A DNA stretch of 64,000 nucleotides from Streptomyces sp. NBC_00178 (GCF_036206005.1 NZ_CP108143.1:3176001-3240000), one strand, 5' to 3'; shown: positions 16,984 to 26,386, counted from the stretch's first letter. Numbers and translations are program-made. Notes: generated from the sequence alone by a model not told the origin.

Positions 16984-17985
16984 TCACGCCGCAGCGTCAA
17001 AGCCCGTGTCGTGAGCCATTCGCTTCAATTCGAGTAGTGCGTGCTTCTCGATCTGGCGGATCCGCTCTCGTGTCAGGCCGTGCTGCTTGCCCACCTCGGT
17101 GAGCGTCCGCTCCCGTCCGTCCTCGATTCCGTAACGCATCCGGATGATCGAAGCGGTCCGGTTGTCGAGCTTGCCGATCAGGTCCTCGAGCTCCTCGCTG
17201 CGCAGCAGCGTCATCACGGACTGCTCGGGGGAGACGGCGGAGGTGTCCTCCAGCAGGTCGCCGAACTGGGTGTCCCCGTCGTCGTCCACGGACATGTTCA
17301 GGCTGACCGGGTCGCGCGCCCAGTCCAGGACGTTGCTGACGCGCTCGGCCTTGGTGTCGAGCTCGGCCGCGATCTCCGCGTGGTCCGGGTCGCGACCGTG
17401 CTCACGGTTGAACTCGCGCTGCACGCGCCGGATCCGGCCGAGCTCCTCCACGAGGTGCACGGGGAGCCGGATGGTGCGGGACTGATCGGCGATGGACCGG
17501 GTGATGGCCTGCCGGATCCACCAGGTGGCGTACGTGGAGAACTTGAAGCCCTTGGCGTAGTCGAACTTCTCGACCGCGCGCACCAGGCCCGCGTTCCCTT
17601 CCTGGATCAGGTCGAGGAGGGGCAGGCCCGCCCTCGGGTAGCGTCGGGCCACGGCAACGACGAGCCGGAGGTTGGACCGGATGAATATGTCCTTGGCGCG
17701 CTCGCTCTCGGCGACCAGCGCCTCCAGCTCCTCACGCGTCGCTCCGCCGGCATCGCTCTCCACCTCGCCGTCGAGGATCTGCTGGGCGAAGACGCCCGCC
17801 TCGATCGTCTGGGAGAGCTCGACCTCCTTGGCGGCGTCGAGCAGAGGTGTGCGTGCGATCTCGTCCAGATACATGCCGACCAGGTCGCGATCGGCGATCT
17901 CCCCGCCCACGGCGCGAACACTGCTTGCCCGGTCGGTCCCGCCGGTGCTGGCGGACGAACGACGAGCGACGGCACGGGTTGCCAT
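16984..17985 (-). CDS. hrdD: Principal-like (group 2) RNA polymerase sigma factor HrdD
   Basis: A 333-aa RpoD-family sigma factor lacking the long region 1.1 of HrdB. Region 1.2 starts at about residue 32 (DLVGMYLDEIARTPLL). Region 2 carries RSNLRLVVAVARRY, LIQEGNAGLVRAVEKFDY and FKFSTYATWWIRQAI. Region 3 follows at about 185-260. Region 4 carries ERTLTEVGKQHGLTRERIRQIE (HTH for -35 recognition). Length and gene order (acetyltransferase, DODA, MarR, MFS, TetR next to it) match S. coelicolor HrdD. Dispensable group 2 factor in that species. ATG 17985 has GGGAG upstream, and a sigma-R-type promoter is present. Confidence 0.93.
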   Translation of the reverse strand: MATRAVARRSSASTGGTDRASSVRAVGGEIADRDLVGMYLDEIARTPLLDAAKEVELSQTIEAGVFAQQILDGEVESDAGGATREELEALVAESERAKDIFIRSNLRLVVAVARRYPRAGLPLLDLIQEGNAGLVRAVEKFDYAKGFKFSTYATWWIRQAITRSIADQSRTIRLPVHLVEELGRIRRVQREFNREHGRDPDHAEIAAELDTKAERVSNVLDWARDPVSLNMSVDDDGDTQFGDLLEDTSAVSPEQSVMTLLRSEELEDLIGKLDNRTASIIRMRYGIEDGRERTLTEVGKQHGLTRERIRQIEKHALLELKRMAHDTGFDAAA

Positions 17986-18046
17986 GCGAGCTCCCTTACT
18001 GAGTAGGTCGCGACACCTTTTCGGGTGCCCTGCATCCGATGGAAAC

Positions 18047-18072
18047 AACGACTGGAATCCGGACAGAATTCC
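18047..18072 (-). promoter_or_regulatory. Sigma-R-type promoter of hrdD
   Basis: On the minus strand GGAAT (18068-18072) and GTT (18047-18049) are separated by 18 bases, as in the sigma-R consensus. Sigma-R control of one hrdD promoter is established in S. coelicolor, and this sequence agrees with it. Confidence 0.75.
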
Positions 18073-18132
18073 CACCGGGACCATTCACTTTTGAGATCAT
18101 GCAGTACCCTGTCCGCCCCCACGGGAGGACAC

Positions 18133-18714
18133 ATGGTGCGGATACCCGCAGAAGTGCTGGTCAGACCTGGCGTCGAGGCCGACCTGGCGCCCCTTACGGA
18201 CATCTACAACCATTACGTCCGTGAGACGGCGCTCACCTTCGACACGACGCCTTTCGCCCCCGAGGAACGCCTGCCCTGGCTGCGCTCCCACCCGGAAGAC
18301 GGCCCCCACCGGCTCCTGGTTGCCCAGGACCCCCGTACCGGTGACAACGCCGGCCGGGTCCTCGGTTATGCCACCAGCAGTCCGTACCGGCCCAAGGCCG
18401 CCTACGGCACCTCCGTGGAGGTGAGCGTCTACTGCGCACCCGGCGCGACCGGCCGCGGCATCGGCACCCTGCTCTACAAGGCCCTGTTCGAGGCCCTGGC
18501 GGACGAGGACCTGAACCGCGCCTACGCCGCGGTCGCGCAGCCCAACGAGGCGTCGGTCAGGCTGCACGACGCCTTCGGCTTCCGCCATGTCGGCACGTAC
18601 ACCGAGGTGGGCCGGAAGTTCGGGCGGTACTGGGACGTCTCCTGGTACGAGAAGCCGCTGCTCAGCCGAACTGCACCGAACGTTTCGCGAGACCCATCCA
18701 GAAGCCGTCGATGA
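18133..18714 (+). CDS. GNAT N-acetyltransferase (phosphinothricin acetyltransferase type)
   Basis: A 193-aa GNAT protein of the PAT/Bar group, which acetylates amino groups of small molecules such as phosphinothricin or methionine derivatives. Characteristic pieces are LTDIYNHYVRETALTFDT near the N-terminus, the acetyl-CoA loop GRGIGTLLYKALFE (about residues 113-126), NEASVRLHDAFGFRHVGT and the C-terminal YWDVSWYEKPL. ATG 18133 follows GGGAGGA. The last 18 residues are unusual and overlap the dioxygenase gene on the other strand by 53 bases. Confidence 0.88.
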   Translation: MVRIPAEVLVRPGVEADLAPLTDIYNHYVRETALTFDTTPFAPEERLPWLRSHPEDGPHRLLVAQDPRTGDNAGRVLGYATSSPYRPKAAYGTSVEVSVYCAPGATGRGIGTLLYKALFEALADEDLNRAYAAVAQPNEASVRLHDAFGFRHVGTYTEVGRKFGRYWDVSWYEKPLLSRTAPNVSRDPSRSRR

Positions 18715-19444
18715 CGCTGCGCCCCTGGTCGAGATCACCCTCGGCGGCCCCGAGCGTGACGAACAGCGGAGCGAAGTGCTCGGTGCGCGGATGGGCCAGC
18801 TTTCCGGCCGGGGACTTGTGCTCGAAGTCGAGCAGGGCGTCCACGTCCTGCGCCCGGAGCGCCCGGTCGCCCCAGTCGTCGAACTCCGCCGACCAGCCGG
18901 GGGTGCCGCCGCCCTGGTGCCGCAGGGCGGCCAGGTTGTGCGTGAAGAAGCCGCTGCCGACGATGAGCACCCCTTCGTCACGCAGCGGGGCGAGCTTCCT
19001 GCCGATGTCCATCAGCTTCCGCGGGTCGAGCGTCGGCAGGGAGATCTGGAGCACCGGGATGCCGGCGTCCGGATACATCTCGACCAGAGGGACGTACGCG
19101 CCGTGATCGAGTCCGCGGTCCGGGATGTCCTGGACGGGCGTTCCCGCGGTCCGCAGCAGCTTGCGGACGTCCTCCGCGAGCCCGGGGGCGCCCGGCGCGG
19201 CGTACCGCACCCGGTAGTAGTGCTCGGGGAACCCCCAGAAGTCGTAGACGAGCGGCACGGCTTCGGTGGCGCCGATGGCGAGCGGGACCTCCTCCCAGTG
19301 CGCGGACACCATGAGGACGGCCTTGGGGCGGGGCAGCCCGGCCGACCAGGCCGCGAGCTCGCCGGGCCACACGGGGTCGTCGGCGAGCGGCGGGGCTCCG
19401 TGCGAGAGGTAGAGGGCGGGCATCCGGTCCGCGGCGACAGTCAT
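18662..19444 (-). CDS. DODA-type extradiol ring-opening dioxygenase (LigB superfamily)
   Basis: A 260-aa protein of the class III extradiol dioxygenase/4,5-DOPA dioxygenase family (YgiD-like). Metal-ligand candidates are H in YLSHGAPPLAD near the start, H in MVSAHWEEV, H in GLDHGAYVPL and H in the C-terminal HPRTEHFAPLF. Some family members are quinol or catechol dioxygenases that are controlled by MarR repressors. Here a MarR gene is divergent across a shared promoter with a palindrome, which suggests aromatic-compound-induced expression. ATG 19444. Confidence 0.85.
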   Translation of the reverse strand: MTVAADRMPALYLSHGAPPLADDPVWPGELAAWSAGLPRPKAVLMVSAHWEEVPLAIGATEAVPLVYDFWGFPEHYYRVRYAAPGAPGLAEDVRKLLRTAGTPVQDIPDRGLDHGAYVPLVEMYPDAGIPVLQISLPTLDPRKLMDIGRKLAPLRDEGVLIVGSGFFTHNLAALRHQGGGTPGWSAEFDDWGDRALRAQDVDALLDFEHKSPAGKLAHPRTEHFAPLFVTLGAAEGDLDQGRSVIDGFWMGLAKRSVQFG

Positions 19445-19555
19445 GGCACTCCCGTTCCCCTGCCGGCCGGGGTATGTGTGTTCTCTACAACCACCGGGGA
19501 CAGGTACCTGCGGCCGGCGCCGGGGAATCGGCAGACCGACTCGTCGAATAGGCAT

Positions 19556-19612
19556 CTTGAATCTTCAAGTTCCTACCTCCAGACCTTAGCCCTATCTAGT
19601 TAAACTTTCAAG
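19556..19612. promoter_or_regulatory. Candidate MarR operators in the divergent promoter
   Basis: CTTGAATCTTCAAG (19556-19569) has 6-base inverted arms around TC. A related half site, CTTTCAAG, lies at 19605-19612, next to the MarR ribosome-binding site. The surrounding 65 bases are the least GC-rich DNA of this intergenic region, as expected for the two divergent promoters. DtxR- or Lrp-type sites fit less well. Confidence 0.55.
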
Positions 19613-19625
19613 AAAAGGTCGTACA

Positions 19626-20138
19626 GTGGAGTCCATGACCACGGCACCCACCGGCGAGCCCCACTGGCTCACCGACGAAGAACAGGGCGTGTGGCGCGCC
19701 TACCTCCATGCCACCACGCTCATGGAGGACCACCTCGACCGCCAGCTGCAGCGGGACGCCGGGATGCCGCACATCTACTACGGGCTGCTCGTACAGCTCT
19801 CCCAGGCACCCCGGCGGCGCATGCGCATGACCGAGCTGGCCAAGGACGCCAAGATCACCCGCTCCCGCCTCTCGCACGCCGTCGCGCGGCTGGAGAAGAA
19901 CGGCTGGGTCCGCCGCGAGGAGTGTCCCTCGGACAAGCGCGGCCAGAACGCCGTGCTCACCGACGAGGGCCACGCCATGCTGGCGCGTTCGGCTCCGGGG
20001 CACGTCGACGCCGTACGCCAGGCGATGTTCGACCGCCTCACCCCGGAGCAGGTGACGAGCCTGGGCGAGATCATGCAGATCATCGCCACCGGCCTGCAGC
20101 CCGAGGGCACGGACGCGGATCTGCCCTGGCTCCGCTGA
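19626..20138 (+). CDS. MarR family transcriptional regulator
   Basis: A 170-aa MarR protein. The winged helix spans about residues 62-120: MTELAKDAKITRSRLSHAV is the HTH, and GWVRREECPSDKRGQNAVLTDEG is the wing with the usual Asp-Lys-Arg. It probably represses the divergent dioxygenase gene and itself through the CTTGAA/TTCAAG site. GTG 19626 is used because AAAAGG lies 8 bases before it; ATG 19635 is in frame. It converges on the MFS gene across a perfect hairpin. Confidence 0.9.
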   Translation: MESMTTAPTGEPHWLTDEEQGVWRAYLHATTLMEDHLDRQLQRDAGMPHIYYGLLVQLSQAPRRRMRMTELAKDAKITRSRLSHAVARLEKNGWVRREECPSDKRGQNAVLTDEGHAMLARSAPGHVDAVRQAMFDRLTPEQVTSLGEIMQIIATGLQPEGTDADLPWLR

Positions 20139-20169
20139 GCGGAACCAGGGCAGATCAGGGGCCGTGGAC

Positions 20170-20196
20170 GGCCGCGGGGCGTCACGCCCCGCGGCC
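20170..20196. terminator. Bidirectional terminator between marR and the MFS gene
   Basis: Perfect 12-base arms GGCCGCGGGGCG (20170-20181) and CGCCCCGCGGCC (20185-20196) around a TCA loop, between convergent genes. Confidence 0.75.
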
Positions 20197-20207
20197 CTGA
20201 GACGGGG

Positions 20208-21737
20208 TCAGTGCGCGACGACCGGGATCATGAGCTCGTCGTCGACGCCGTCCGCCTTCTCGCCGGAGCCGCCGGACGCGCCGGCCGTCCCCGTACCCGG
20301 ACGCCCGGTGTTGATCAGCACCACCGCGATCGCCGAGGCGACGACGAGGATGCCCACCGCCCACCAGATCGCGCTCGCGAAACCGGCGACCGTGGCCTGC
20401 AGCTGCAGCAGCTTCGGGTCCGTGGCACCGGCGACGTGATCGGCGACGTAGGCGGTGGTGGCTCCGGCGGCGATCGTGTTCAGCAGCGCCGTGCCGATGG
20501 CACCGCCGACCTGCTGCGAGGTGTTCACCATCGCGGAGGCCACACCTGCGTCACGCGGCTCGATGCCGTGCGTGGCCAGCGACATGGCCGGCATGAAGGC
20601 CGACCCCATGCCCAGGCCGAGCAGCAGCTCCGCCGGCAGGATGACGCCCGCGTACGAGGTGTTGATGTCCAGCTGGGTCAGCAGCAGCATGCCGATGGCG
20701 GCCACCAGGAACCCGGGGCCCATCAGCAGCCTCGGCGGCACCTTCGTCATCAGGCGGGCGCCGATCTGCGTGGACCCGGTGATCATGCCCGCGATCATCG
20801 GCAGGAAGGCGAAGCCGGTCTTGACCGGGGTGTAGCCCTTGACCAGCTGCAGGTAGTAGGTGAGGAAGAGGAACAGCCCGAACATCGCGATGATGGCGAG
20901 ACCCAGCGAGAGGTAGACACCACCGCGGTTACGGTCCATCACGACGCGCAGGGGCAGCAGCGGCGACTTCACGCGCGCCTCGGTGAGCACGAAGGCGGAC
21001 AGCAGCACCGCGGCCGCGACGAACATGCCGATGGTCACCGAGTCCGACCAGCCGGCCGACTCGGCGCGGGTGAAGCCGTACACCAGCGAGACGAGGCCCA
21101 GCGTAGACAGGACCACACCGGGGATGTCGAGCGCCGAACGGTTGCGGCTGCCGGCGGGCTCACGGATGACCATGTAGGCACCCGCGGCGGCGGCGATCGC
21201 GAAGGGGACGTTGACGAAGAAGGTCCAGCGCCAGTTGAGGTACTCGGTCAGGAAACCGCCGAGGATCAGGCCGACCGCGCCACCGCCACCGGCGATGGCT
21301 CCGTAGATGCCGAAGGCCTTGGCCCGCTCCTTGGCGTCGCTGAACATCACCGCGAGCAGGGAGAGGGCGGACGGTGCGAGGAGCGCGCCGAACAGACCCT
21401 GAAGGGCACGCGAACCGAACAGCATGCCCTCACCCTGGGCGACACCGCCCAGCGCGGAGGCCGCGGCGAAGCCGAGCAGGCCCACCACGAAGGTGCGCTT
21501 ACGGCCCCAGAGGTCGGCTATACGGCCGCCGAAGAGCAGGAGACCACCGAACGCGAGCGCGTAGGCGGTGATGACCCACTGCTTGTTTCCGTCGGAGATG
21601 CCCAGGTCCGCCTGGGCGGACGGCAGTGCGATGTTCACGATGGTCGAGTCGAGCACGACCATCAGCTGGGCGAGGGCGATGAAGGCCAGCGCCTTCCAGC
21701 GATTGGGATCGGGCAGGGTGTCGAGTGTTTTCGACAT
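20208..21737 (-). CDS. MFS drug efflux transporter, DHA2 (EmrB/QacA) family
   Basis: A 509-aa transporter with 14 hydrophobic segments. The DHA2 signature LDSTIVNIALP is in the first segment, motif A (GRIADLWGRKR) follows segment 2 and motif C-like GGGGAVGLILGGFL lies in segment 5. It probably exports cationic drugs or other xenobiotics in exchange for protons. It lies 233 bases downstream of a TetR gene on the same strand, which suggests TetR-dependent control. The start ATG at 21737 begins MSKTLDTLPDPNRWKAL, typical of the family. Confidence 0.9.
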   Translation of the reverse strand: MSKTLDTLPDPNRWKALAFIALAQLMVVLDSTIVNIALPSAQADLGISDGNKQWVITAYALAFGGLLLFGGRIADLWGRKRTFVVGLLGFAAASALGGVAQGEGMLFGSRALQGLFGALLAPSALSLLAVMFSDAKERAKAFGIYGAIAGGGGAVGLILGGFLTEYLNWRWTFFVNVPFAIAAAAGAYMVIREPAGSRNRSALDIPGVVLSTLGLVSLVYGFTRAESAGWSDSVTIGMFVAAAVLLSAFVLTEARVKSPLLPLRVVMDRNRGGVYLSLGLAIIAMFGLFLFLTYYLQLVKGYTPVKTGFAFLPMIAGMITGSTQIGARLMTKVPPRLLMGPGFLVAAIGMLLLTQLDINTSYAGVILPAELLLGLGMGSAFMPAMSLATHGIEPRDAGVASAMVNTSQQVGGAIGTALLNTIAAGATTAYVADHVAGATDPKLLQLQATVAGFASAIWWAVGILVVASAIAVVLINTGRPGTGTAGASGGSGEKADGVDDELMIPVVAH

Positions 21738-21970
21738 GGATGTGGCCGCCTAAGGACGCGAAGGGTCGTGAAGTCGTGAGTCGTGGGGCGCCGGCGACGG
21801 GACCGCTGACGGGCCGCTTGCGTAGCCGGAAGAAGGCGAGGGGAGCCGACGGCCCGGCCTGACGGCCGGGGCGCGGCTCGCTTCATAGGGGTGATGGCGG
21901 CCTCTGGGGGCGCGCGGTGGTGGCGGCCTCGGTGGGCCGTGTCGTCTGTGCGTTGTCCGGTGCGCGGGCG

Positions 21971-22633
21971 TCAGCGCCCGCTGCGCAGGTCCTCCAAGGT
22001 GGCCGCCGATCCTGGCAGCTCGGACCGGGCCGGGAGCTCCAGCCCGTCCAGGAAGATCTGCAGATGGCGGTGGGTGAACCGGTCGATGCCCGGGCAGGCG
22101 ATGCCGGGCAGTGGCCGGGTGAGCTGGGAGAGGGCGACGAGCACGTCACCGACGGCGATGTCGGTGCGCAGCCTCCCTGCGGTCATGGCACGCTCCACGA
22201 GCCCTTCGACGGCCTTCTCCAGGCGACGGCGCTCGGCGAGCAGATCGGGGTGTTCATGGTCGAAGGCGCCCGTCAGCATCGGGCAGAGGGCGCCGATCCG
22301 CTCGTCCGCCGCGTCGTGCACGAAACGGCTGAGCGCTGCGAACGGGTCGGACTCGGCCGCGGCGGCCTCCTCCGCACGATCGGTCGTGCGGGAGGTGACG
22401 GCGAGTACGACCTCGTGGATCAGGGCGACGCGGTCGGGGAAGTTGCGGTAGAGCGTGGCGTTTCCGACACCCGCACGCCGCGCGACGTCGTCGAGCGGCA
22501 CATGCGGCCCGAACTCGACGAACATCTCACGGGCAGCCGCGACGATCCGCTCCCTGTTGCGCAGCGCGTCGGCCCGCGGGCGGGACGTACGACGGCCCAC
22601 GGCGAAGGCAGCGGGTTCGACAGCGGTCTTCAC
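21971..22633 (-). CDS. TetR family transcriptional regulator
   Basis: A 220-aa TetR protein. The HTH lies at about residues 27-70 (RERIVAAAREMFVEFG, then VPLDDVARRAGVGNATLYRNFPDR). The C-terminal part is a ligand-binding domain of the TetR_C type with CPMLTGAFDHEHPDL. GTG 22633 is chosen because AGAAGGG lies 8 bases ahead; the frame reaches back to 22675 without a better site. It likely controls the MFS gene downstream and itself through inverted repeats just upstream. Confidence 0.88.
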   Translation of the reverse strand: MKTAVEPAAFAVGRRTSRPRADALRNRERIVAAAREMFVEFGPHVPLDDVARRAGVGNATLYRNFPDRVALIHEVVLAVTSRTTDRAEEAAAAESDPFAALSRFVHDAADERIGALCPMLTGAFDHEHPDLLAERRRLEKAVEGLVERAMTAGRLRTDIAVGDVLVALSQLTRPLPGIACPGIDRFTHRHLQIFLDGLELPARSELPGSAATLEDLRSGR

Positions 22634-22663
22634 GACGGCAGCCCTTCTTGCGGTATGTGGCGA

Positions 22664-22735
22664 TCCCCGGAGCACAACCGGGGAACGATCCCCCGCTTAG
22701 CGGGGACACAGGTGCAAACGGGGAATGGGTCCCCG
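22664..22735. promoter_or_regulatory. Three inverted repeats of the TCCCCG/CGGGGA type
   Basis: TCCCCGG/CCGGGGA (22664-22670 and 22678-22684), CCCCGC/GCGGGG (22691-22696 and 22700-22705) and CGGGGA/TCCCCG (22719-22724 and 22730-22735) follow one another within 72 bases in front of tetR. They look like operator copies for the TetR protein or a multi-hairpin leader. Confidence 0.45.
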
Positions 22736-22906
22736 GTTATTTCCCGCCCCTTTGTGACCTGCGCCACATCACCTGGAGAGGTTGAGTCCGCGACGAAAAC
22801 CCCTCCATCGGCGCACCCAGCGAGCGGTACCCCACGACCAGGAAGAGGCTGAGCGCCAGAGCGCAGCCAGGGCCGGCCGGCTGCCGCGGACCCGAAGGCG
22901 AAGCCC

Positions 22907-24184
22907 ATGCAGCAGCCCCGCCACCGGATACGCACCTGGCGTCGGCCCCTCGCGCTCGCCGGAGCGACGGCCCTGGTCATCGCCACGATGGCATCGGCCA
23001 GCTCGACCCTCCCCATCGCCAGCCGCGCCTCCGCGGGACCGGTGGCCGCACCTCGGGGTCCCGGCCTGGCACCGTGCCGAATATCCGCGACCATGGGCGT
23101 ACAGATGTCGGAGGGCATACCGACCCCCCCGGGCTACGCGCGCTCCACGGGCCGGATCAAGGCCCTGAACCTGATGATCGACTTCCCCGACGCCGAGGCG
23201 ACCGAACCCGCCGCGGACCGGCTGGCGGAGTTCTTCCCGCAGACCAGCGACTGGTTCAGCACCAGTTCCTACGGCCGTCTGACCTACGCCCCGGAAGCAC
23301 CCGTGGACGACTGGCTGCGGATGCCGCTGCCGTTCGCCGAATACGGCATCGAGCGGGGATCACCCTTTGAGCCGGGATACCACGACCTGGTGAAGGACCT
23401 AGTGAGCGTCGCCGACCCGAAGGTCGACTTCTCGGCGTACGACCTGGTCAACGTCCTGGTCACCCCGAACGCCGGCCCTTCGGCCCTGGACACCGTCCTG
23501 TCCGTGACCTTCTCCGGCAACGACGACGCGCCCTTCGCCGACGGAGTACCGCTCGCCAACACGTCCTTCGTGTACAGCCGCCAGGACGACGGTTCGGGGT
23601 CGTACCCGGAGACCGGTTACCGGGTCCTGCCCCACGAGAACGGCCACGTCTTCGGACTGCCCGACCTCTACACCATGGAGGGCGGGGGCTCCGTGGGGCA
23701 CTGGGACATCATGTCCGAGGACTGGGGCGCCAACAACGACCTCCTGGGCTGGCACAAGTGGAAGCTCGGCTGGCTGGACGACGACCAGGTCAGCTGCGCC
23801 GCGATGTCGGGAACCAGTGAGCACACGCTCGGACCCCTGGCCACGACGGGCGGCGCCAAACTTGCCTTCGTACCGCTGACCTCGCAGTCCGGCTGGGCGG
23901 TGGAGGTCCGGACCCCCGAAGGCAACGACGAGGCGGTCTGCCGGCCCGGTGTACTCATCTACAAGGTGAGTTCGGACGTGGACACGGGCCAGGGCCCCGT
24001 GTCGGTCGCCGACAGCACCGAGTACAGCGGCGGCTGCACCAGACGCCCCAACGTGCACGCGGAACTCTCCGACGCCCCGTTCGAACCGGGCGAGACGTTC
24101 ACCGACCGGGCCAACAACGTACGGATCTCCGTGATCGCGAAGGACGGGGACGGGAACTACCGGATACGGATCACCCGGCCCTGA
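22907..24184 (+). CDS. Secreted M6-like metalloprotease
   Basis: A 425-aa exported protein: basic N-terminus with RRPLALAGATALVIATMASA as signal peptide and cleavage likely near residue 35-44. The zinc site is HENGHVFGLPD (starting near residue 243), matching HExxHxxGxxD of M6 (immune inhibitor A) peptidases. A Met-turn candidate, WDIMSEDWG, follows. The C-terminal part has paired cysteines (VSCAAM, EAVCRPG, GGCTRR). It converges on the acyl-CoA ligase. No specific target can be inferred. Confidence 0.85.
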   Translation: MQQPRHRIRTWRRPLALAGATALVIATMASASSTLPIASRASAGPVAAPRGPGLAPCRISATMGVQMSEGIPTPPGYARSTGRIKALNLMIDFPDAEATEPAADRLAEFFPQTSDWFSTSSYGRLTYAPEAPVDDWLRMPLPFAEYGIERGSPFEPGYHDLVKDLVSVADPKVDFSAYDLVNVLVTPNAGPSALDTVLSVTFSGNDDAPFADGVPLANTSFVYSRQDDGSGSYPETGYRVLPHENGHVFGLPDLYTMEGGGSVGHWDIMSEDWGANNDLLGWHKWKLGWLDDDQVSCAAMSGTSEHTLGPLATTGGAKLAFVPLTSQSGWAVEVRTPEGNDEAVCRPGVLIYKVSSDVDTGQGPVSVADSTEYSGGCTRRPNVHAELSDAPFEPGETFTDRANNVRISVIAKDGDGNYRIRITRP

Positions 24185-24325
24185 ACAGGCGCGGGCTGCT
24201 CAGCCGCTCGGGGGGGTGTGCGCGAGCTGTGCGGGGTCTGCGCAACGGCCTGCTCACGGCCTGCTCGTGTACGGGGCTCACGGACCGGGCCCGGGACGGG
24301 GCTTTCCTCGCTCACCTCGCGTTCC

Positions 24326-26086
24326 TCATGCCTGCTCCTCGTCCGCTCCGCGCAGGCCACGTAGCTCACCGAGGTCACGCAGTTCACGCAGTTCACGCTT
24401 GAGGATCTTGCCCGTGGCGTTCCGGGGCAGCGGCTCCCGCGACACCAGCACGTGGCGGGGGACCTTGAACGCCGCCAGGCTCCGGCCGACGTGCGCCCGC
24501 AGCGCGTCCGCCGTGACCGAGGCTCCGGGCCGCAGCCGGACGACCGCCGCCACCTCCTCCCCCAGCACCGGATGCGGGACGCCGAGCACCGCCGCGTCCT
24601 CGACGTCGGGGTGGGCGTGCAGGACGGCCTCGACCTCGACGCAGTGGACGTTCTCGCCGCCCCTGACGACCACGTCCTTGATGCGGTCGACGACGGCCAC
24701 CAGCCCGTCGCGTACGACGGCGAGATCACCGGTACGCAACCAGCCACCCGGGAACGCTCCGGCCGTCGCCGCCTCGTCGCGCCAGTATCCGCGGACGACC
24801 GACTGGCCCCGCAGCCACAGCTCCCCGGCTTCACCGTCCGCGACGGGCTCGCCCGCAGGGTCCACGATCCGCACCTCGGTGACCGGAGTGGGCGTGCCCA
24901 CGCAGTCGGGGTGCGCACGGTAGAGGGCGCCGAAGTTGGCCAGCACACCGCCGCTGGTCTCGGTCAGGCCGTACCCGTTGCGCGGCTCGATCCGCTCGCC
25001 GTACCGCGCCGTCAGCCGGGCGACCAGATCGGGTGGTGCCGCGGCTCCGCCGGTGTTCAGCCCCTTCAGGCTCTCCAGGCCGTCCCCCGCGGCCTCGGCC
25101 GCCGTGAGCAACTGGAGCGCGGTGGCCGGGACCCCCGCGAAGTGCGTGATCGCGTGCCGCCGGATCAGACGCAGGGCCTCACCGGCGTCCCACTTCGGCA
25201 TCAGGACGAGCGTGCCTCCCGCCGCCATCGCCGAATAGAGGCTGGTGAACGCTGCGACGTGGAAGAAGGGAAAGGTCATCAGCGTCACCGGCGCGGGTCC
25301 CTGGCCCGGGAGGACGCCTCGGGCGAGGGCGGATACCGCCGCCTGGTACCGCGGGTTGAGAGCGGCGCCGGCCTGGGCGAGGTGGGTGGCCACGGCGCCC
25401 TTGGGGCGGCCGGTGGTACCGGAGGTGTAGATGATCGTGGCATCGTCCTCCGGCCGGATCTCCACCTCGGGGGGCGCCTCCATCGGATCCGGCTCAGGCA
25501 GATCCGCGTACCGCTCGGCCCCCTCGGGCAGGGCACCGTCCATGCCGCCGTCATGGAAGACGACGACACGCGCCCCGGCCCGCATGGCCCAGGAGGCCAC
25601 CTTGGGCAACTGCTCACCATCGACGAGCAGGACACGCGGCTCGCAGTCGCCGAGAGCGTAGGCGTACTCGGCCTCGGTCCACCACGCGTTGAGCGGTACG
25701 GCGACGAGACCCGCCAACTGCGCCGCCCAGAAGGCCACCTGCCACTCGGGGTGATTACGCATGGCCACCACGGCCCGGTCCCCGGGTCGCAACCCGTACG
25801 CGTCGGTGAACCGCCGCGCCAGCGCGGAGGCTGCCGCGAAGAACTCCCCGTACGACCAGGCCCGTTCACCGGACAGCAGGAACGGCTGATCGCCGAACGC
25901 CCAGGTGGCCTCCACGAACTCCCGCAGCGTGCGGGGCCCGTTGACGTACACGAGAGGCCCGTGGTCGGCACGGACCACGGCGAACGGAGCCCCGGGAGCG
26001 GTCAGGGCCCCCTCGACGCGGGCACGGGCCGCGAGATCGGCGACGGGAGCGGAAGGAAGGGGGCGGCTCGGATCGGCGTGCGGCAC
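24326..26086 (-). CDS. Class I adenylate-forming acyl-CoA ligase
   Basis: A 586-aa ANL-superfamily enzyme that activates a carboxylic acid as acyl-AMP and transfers it to CoA. Core motifs: YTSGTTGRPKGAV (P-loop, about residue 225), NGYGLTETSG (about 375), GWLRTGD (about 440) and the C-terminal lysine in PRNATGKILKREL (about 555). Substrate is unclear; medium- or long-chain fatty acid or an aromatic acid are possible. GTG 26086 is preferred over GTG 26101 because GGAGGGG lies 6 bases before it. The C-terminus ends in LRELRDLGELRGLRG repeats. Confidence 0.87.
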   Translation of the reverse strand: MPHADPSRPLPSAPVADLAARARVEGALTAPGAPFAVVRADHGPLVYVNGPRTLREFVEATWAFGDQPFLLSGERAWSYGEFFAAASALARRFTDAYGLRPGDRAVVAMRNHPEWQVAFWAAQLAGLVAVPLNAWWTEAEYAYALGDCEPRVLLVDGEQLPKVASWAMRAGARVVVFHDGGMDGALPEGAERYADLPEPDPMEAPPEVEIRPEDDATIIYTSGTTGRPKGAVATHLAQAGAALNPRYQAAVSALARGVLPGQGPAPVTLMTFPFFHVAAFTSLYSAMAAGGTLVLMPKWDAGEALRLIRRHAITHFAGVPATALQLLTAAEAAGDGLESLKGLNTGGAAAPPDLVARLTARYGERIEPRNGYGLTETSGGVLANFGALYRAHPDCVGTPTPVTEVRIVDPAGEPVADGEAGELWLRGQSVVRGYWRDEAATAGAFPGGWLRTGDLAVVRDGLVAVVDRIKDVVVRGGENVHCVEVEAVLHAHPDVEDAAVLGVPHPVLGEEVAAVVRLRPGASVTADALRAHVGRSLAAFKVPRHVLVSREPLPRNATGKILKRELRELRDLGELRGLRGADEEQA

Positions 26087-26313
26087 GTACGGCCCCTCCA
26101 CGGCAGGCTCAGCGATCCGGCGACGCTATGACCCGCGCCTGGCGGGCGTCAACCGCGACCCACGCCGAGCGCGCCCCGGGCCCACTCCGCACGTCATCCC
26201 ACCTCCGGGTTTCCAGCTCGTGGCGCGCGGGAGGGGAACCCCAGGTGAGGACCTCACCTCACCCGCTACACTGACGGCGGTGGCCCAGTCCTCGCGGACC
26301 GGGATCATCGAAC

Positions 26314-26386
26314 GCCTTCGTAGCTCAGGGGATAGAGCACCGCTCTCCTAAAGCGGGTGTCGCAGGTTCGAATCCTGCCGGGGGCA
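26314..26386 (+). tRNA. tRNA-Arg (anticodon CCU)
   Basis: The 73-base cloverleaf starts GCCTTCG and its acceptor pairs with CGGGGGC at 26379-26385 through G-U wobbles. Anticodon stem CCGCT/AGCGG encloses the loop CTCCTAA, giving anticodon CCU. The T arm is GCAGG-TTCGAAT-CCTGC. The CCA is not encoded. The 3' half is duplicated at 28351, which marks the gene as the attachment site of an integrative element. Confidence 0.95.
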
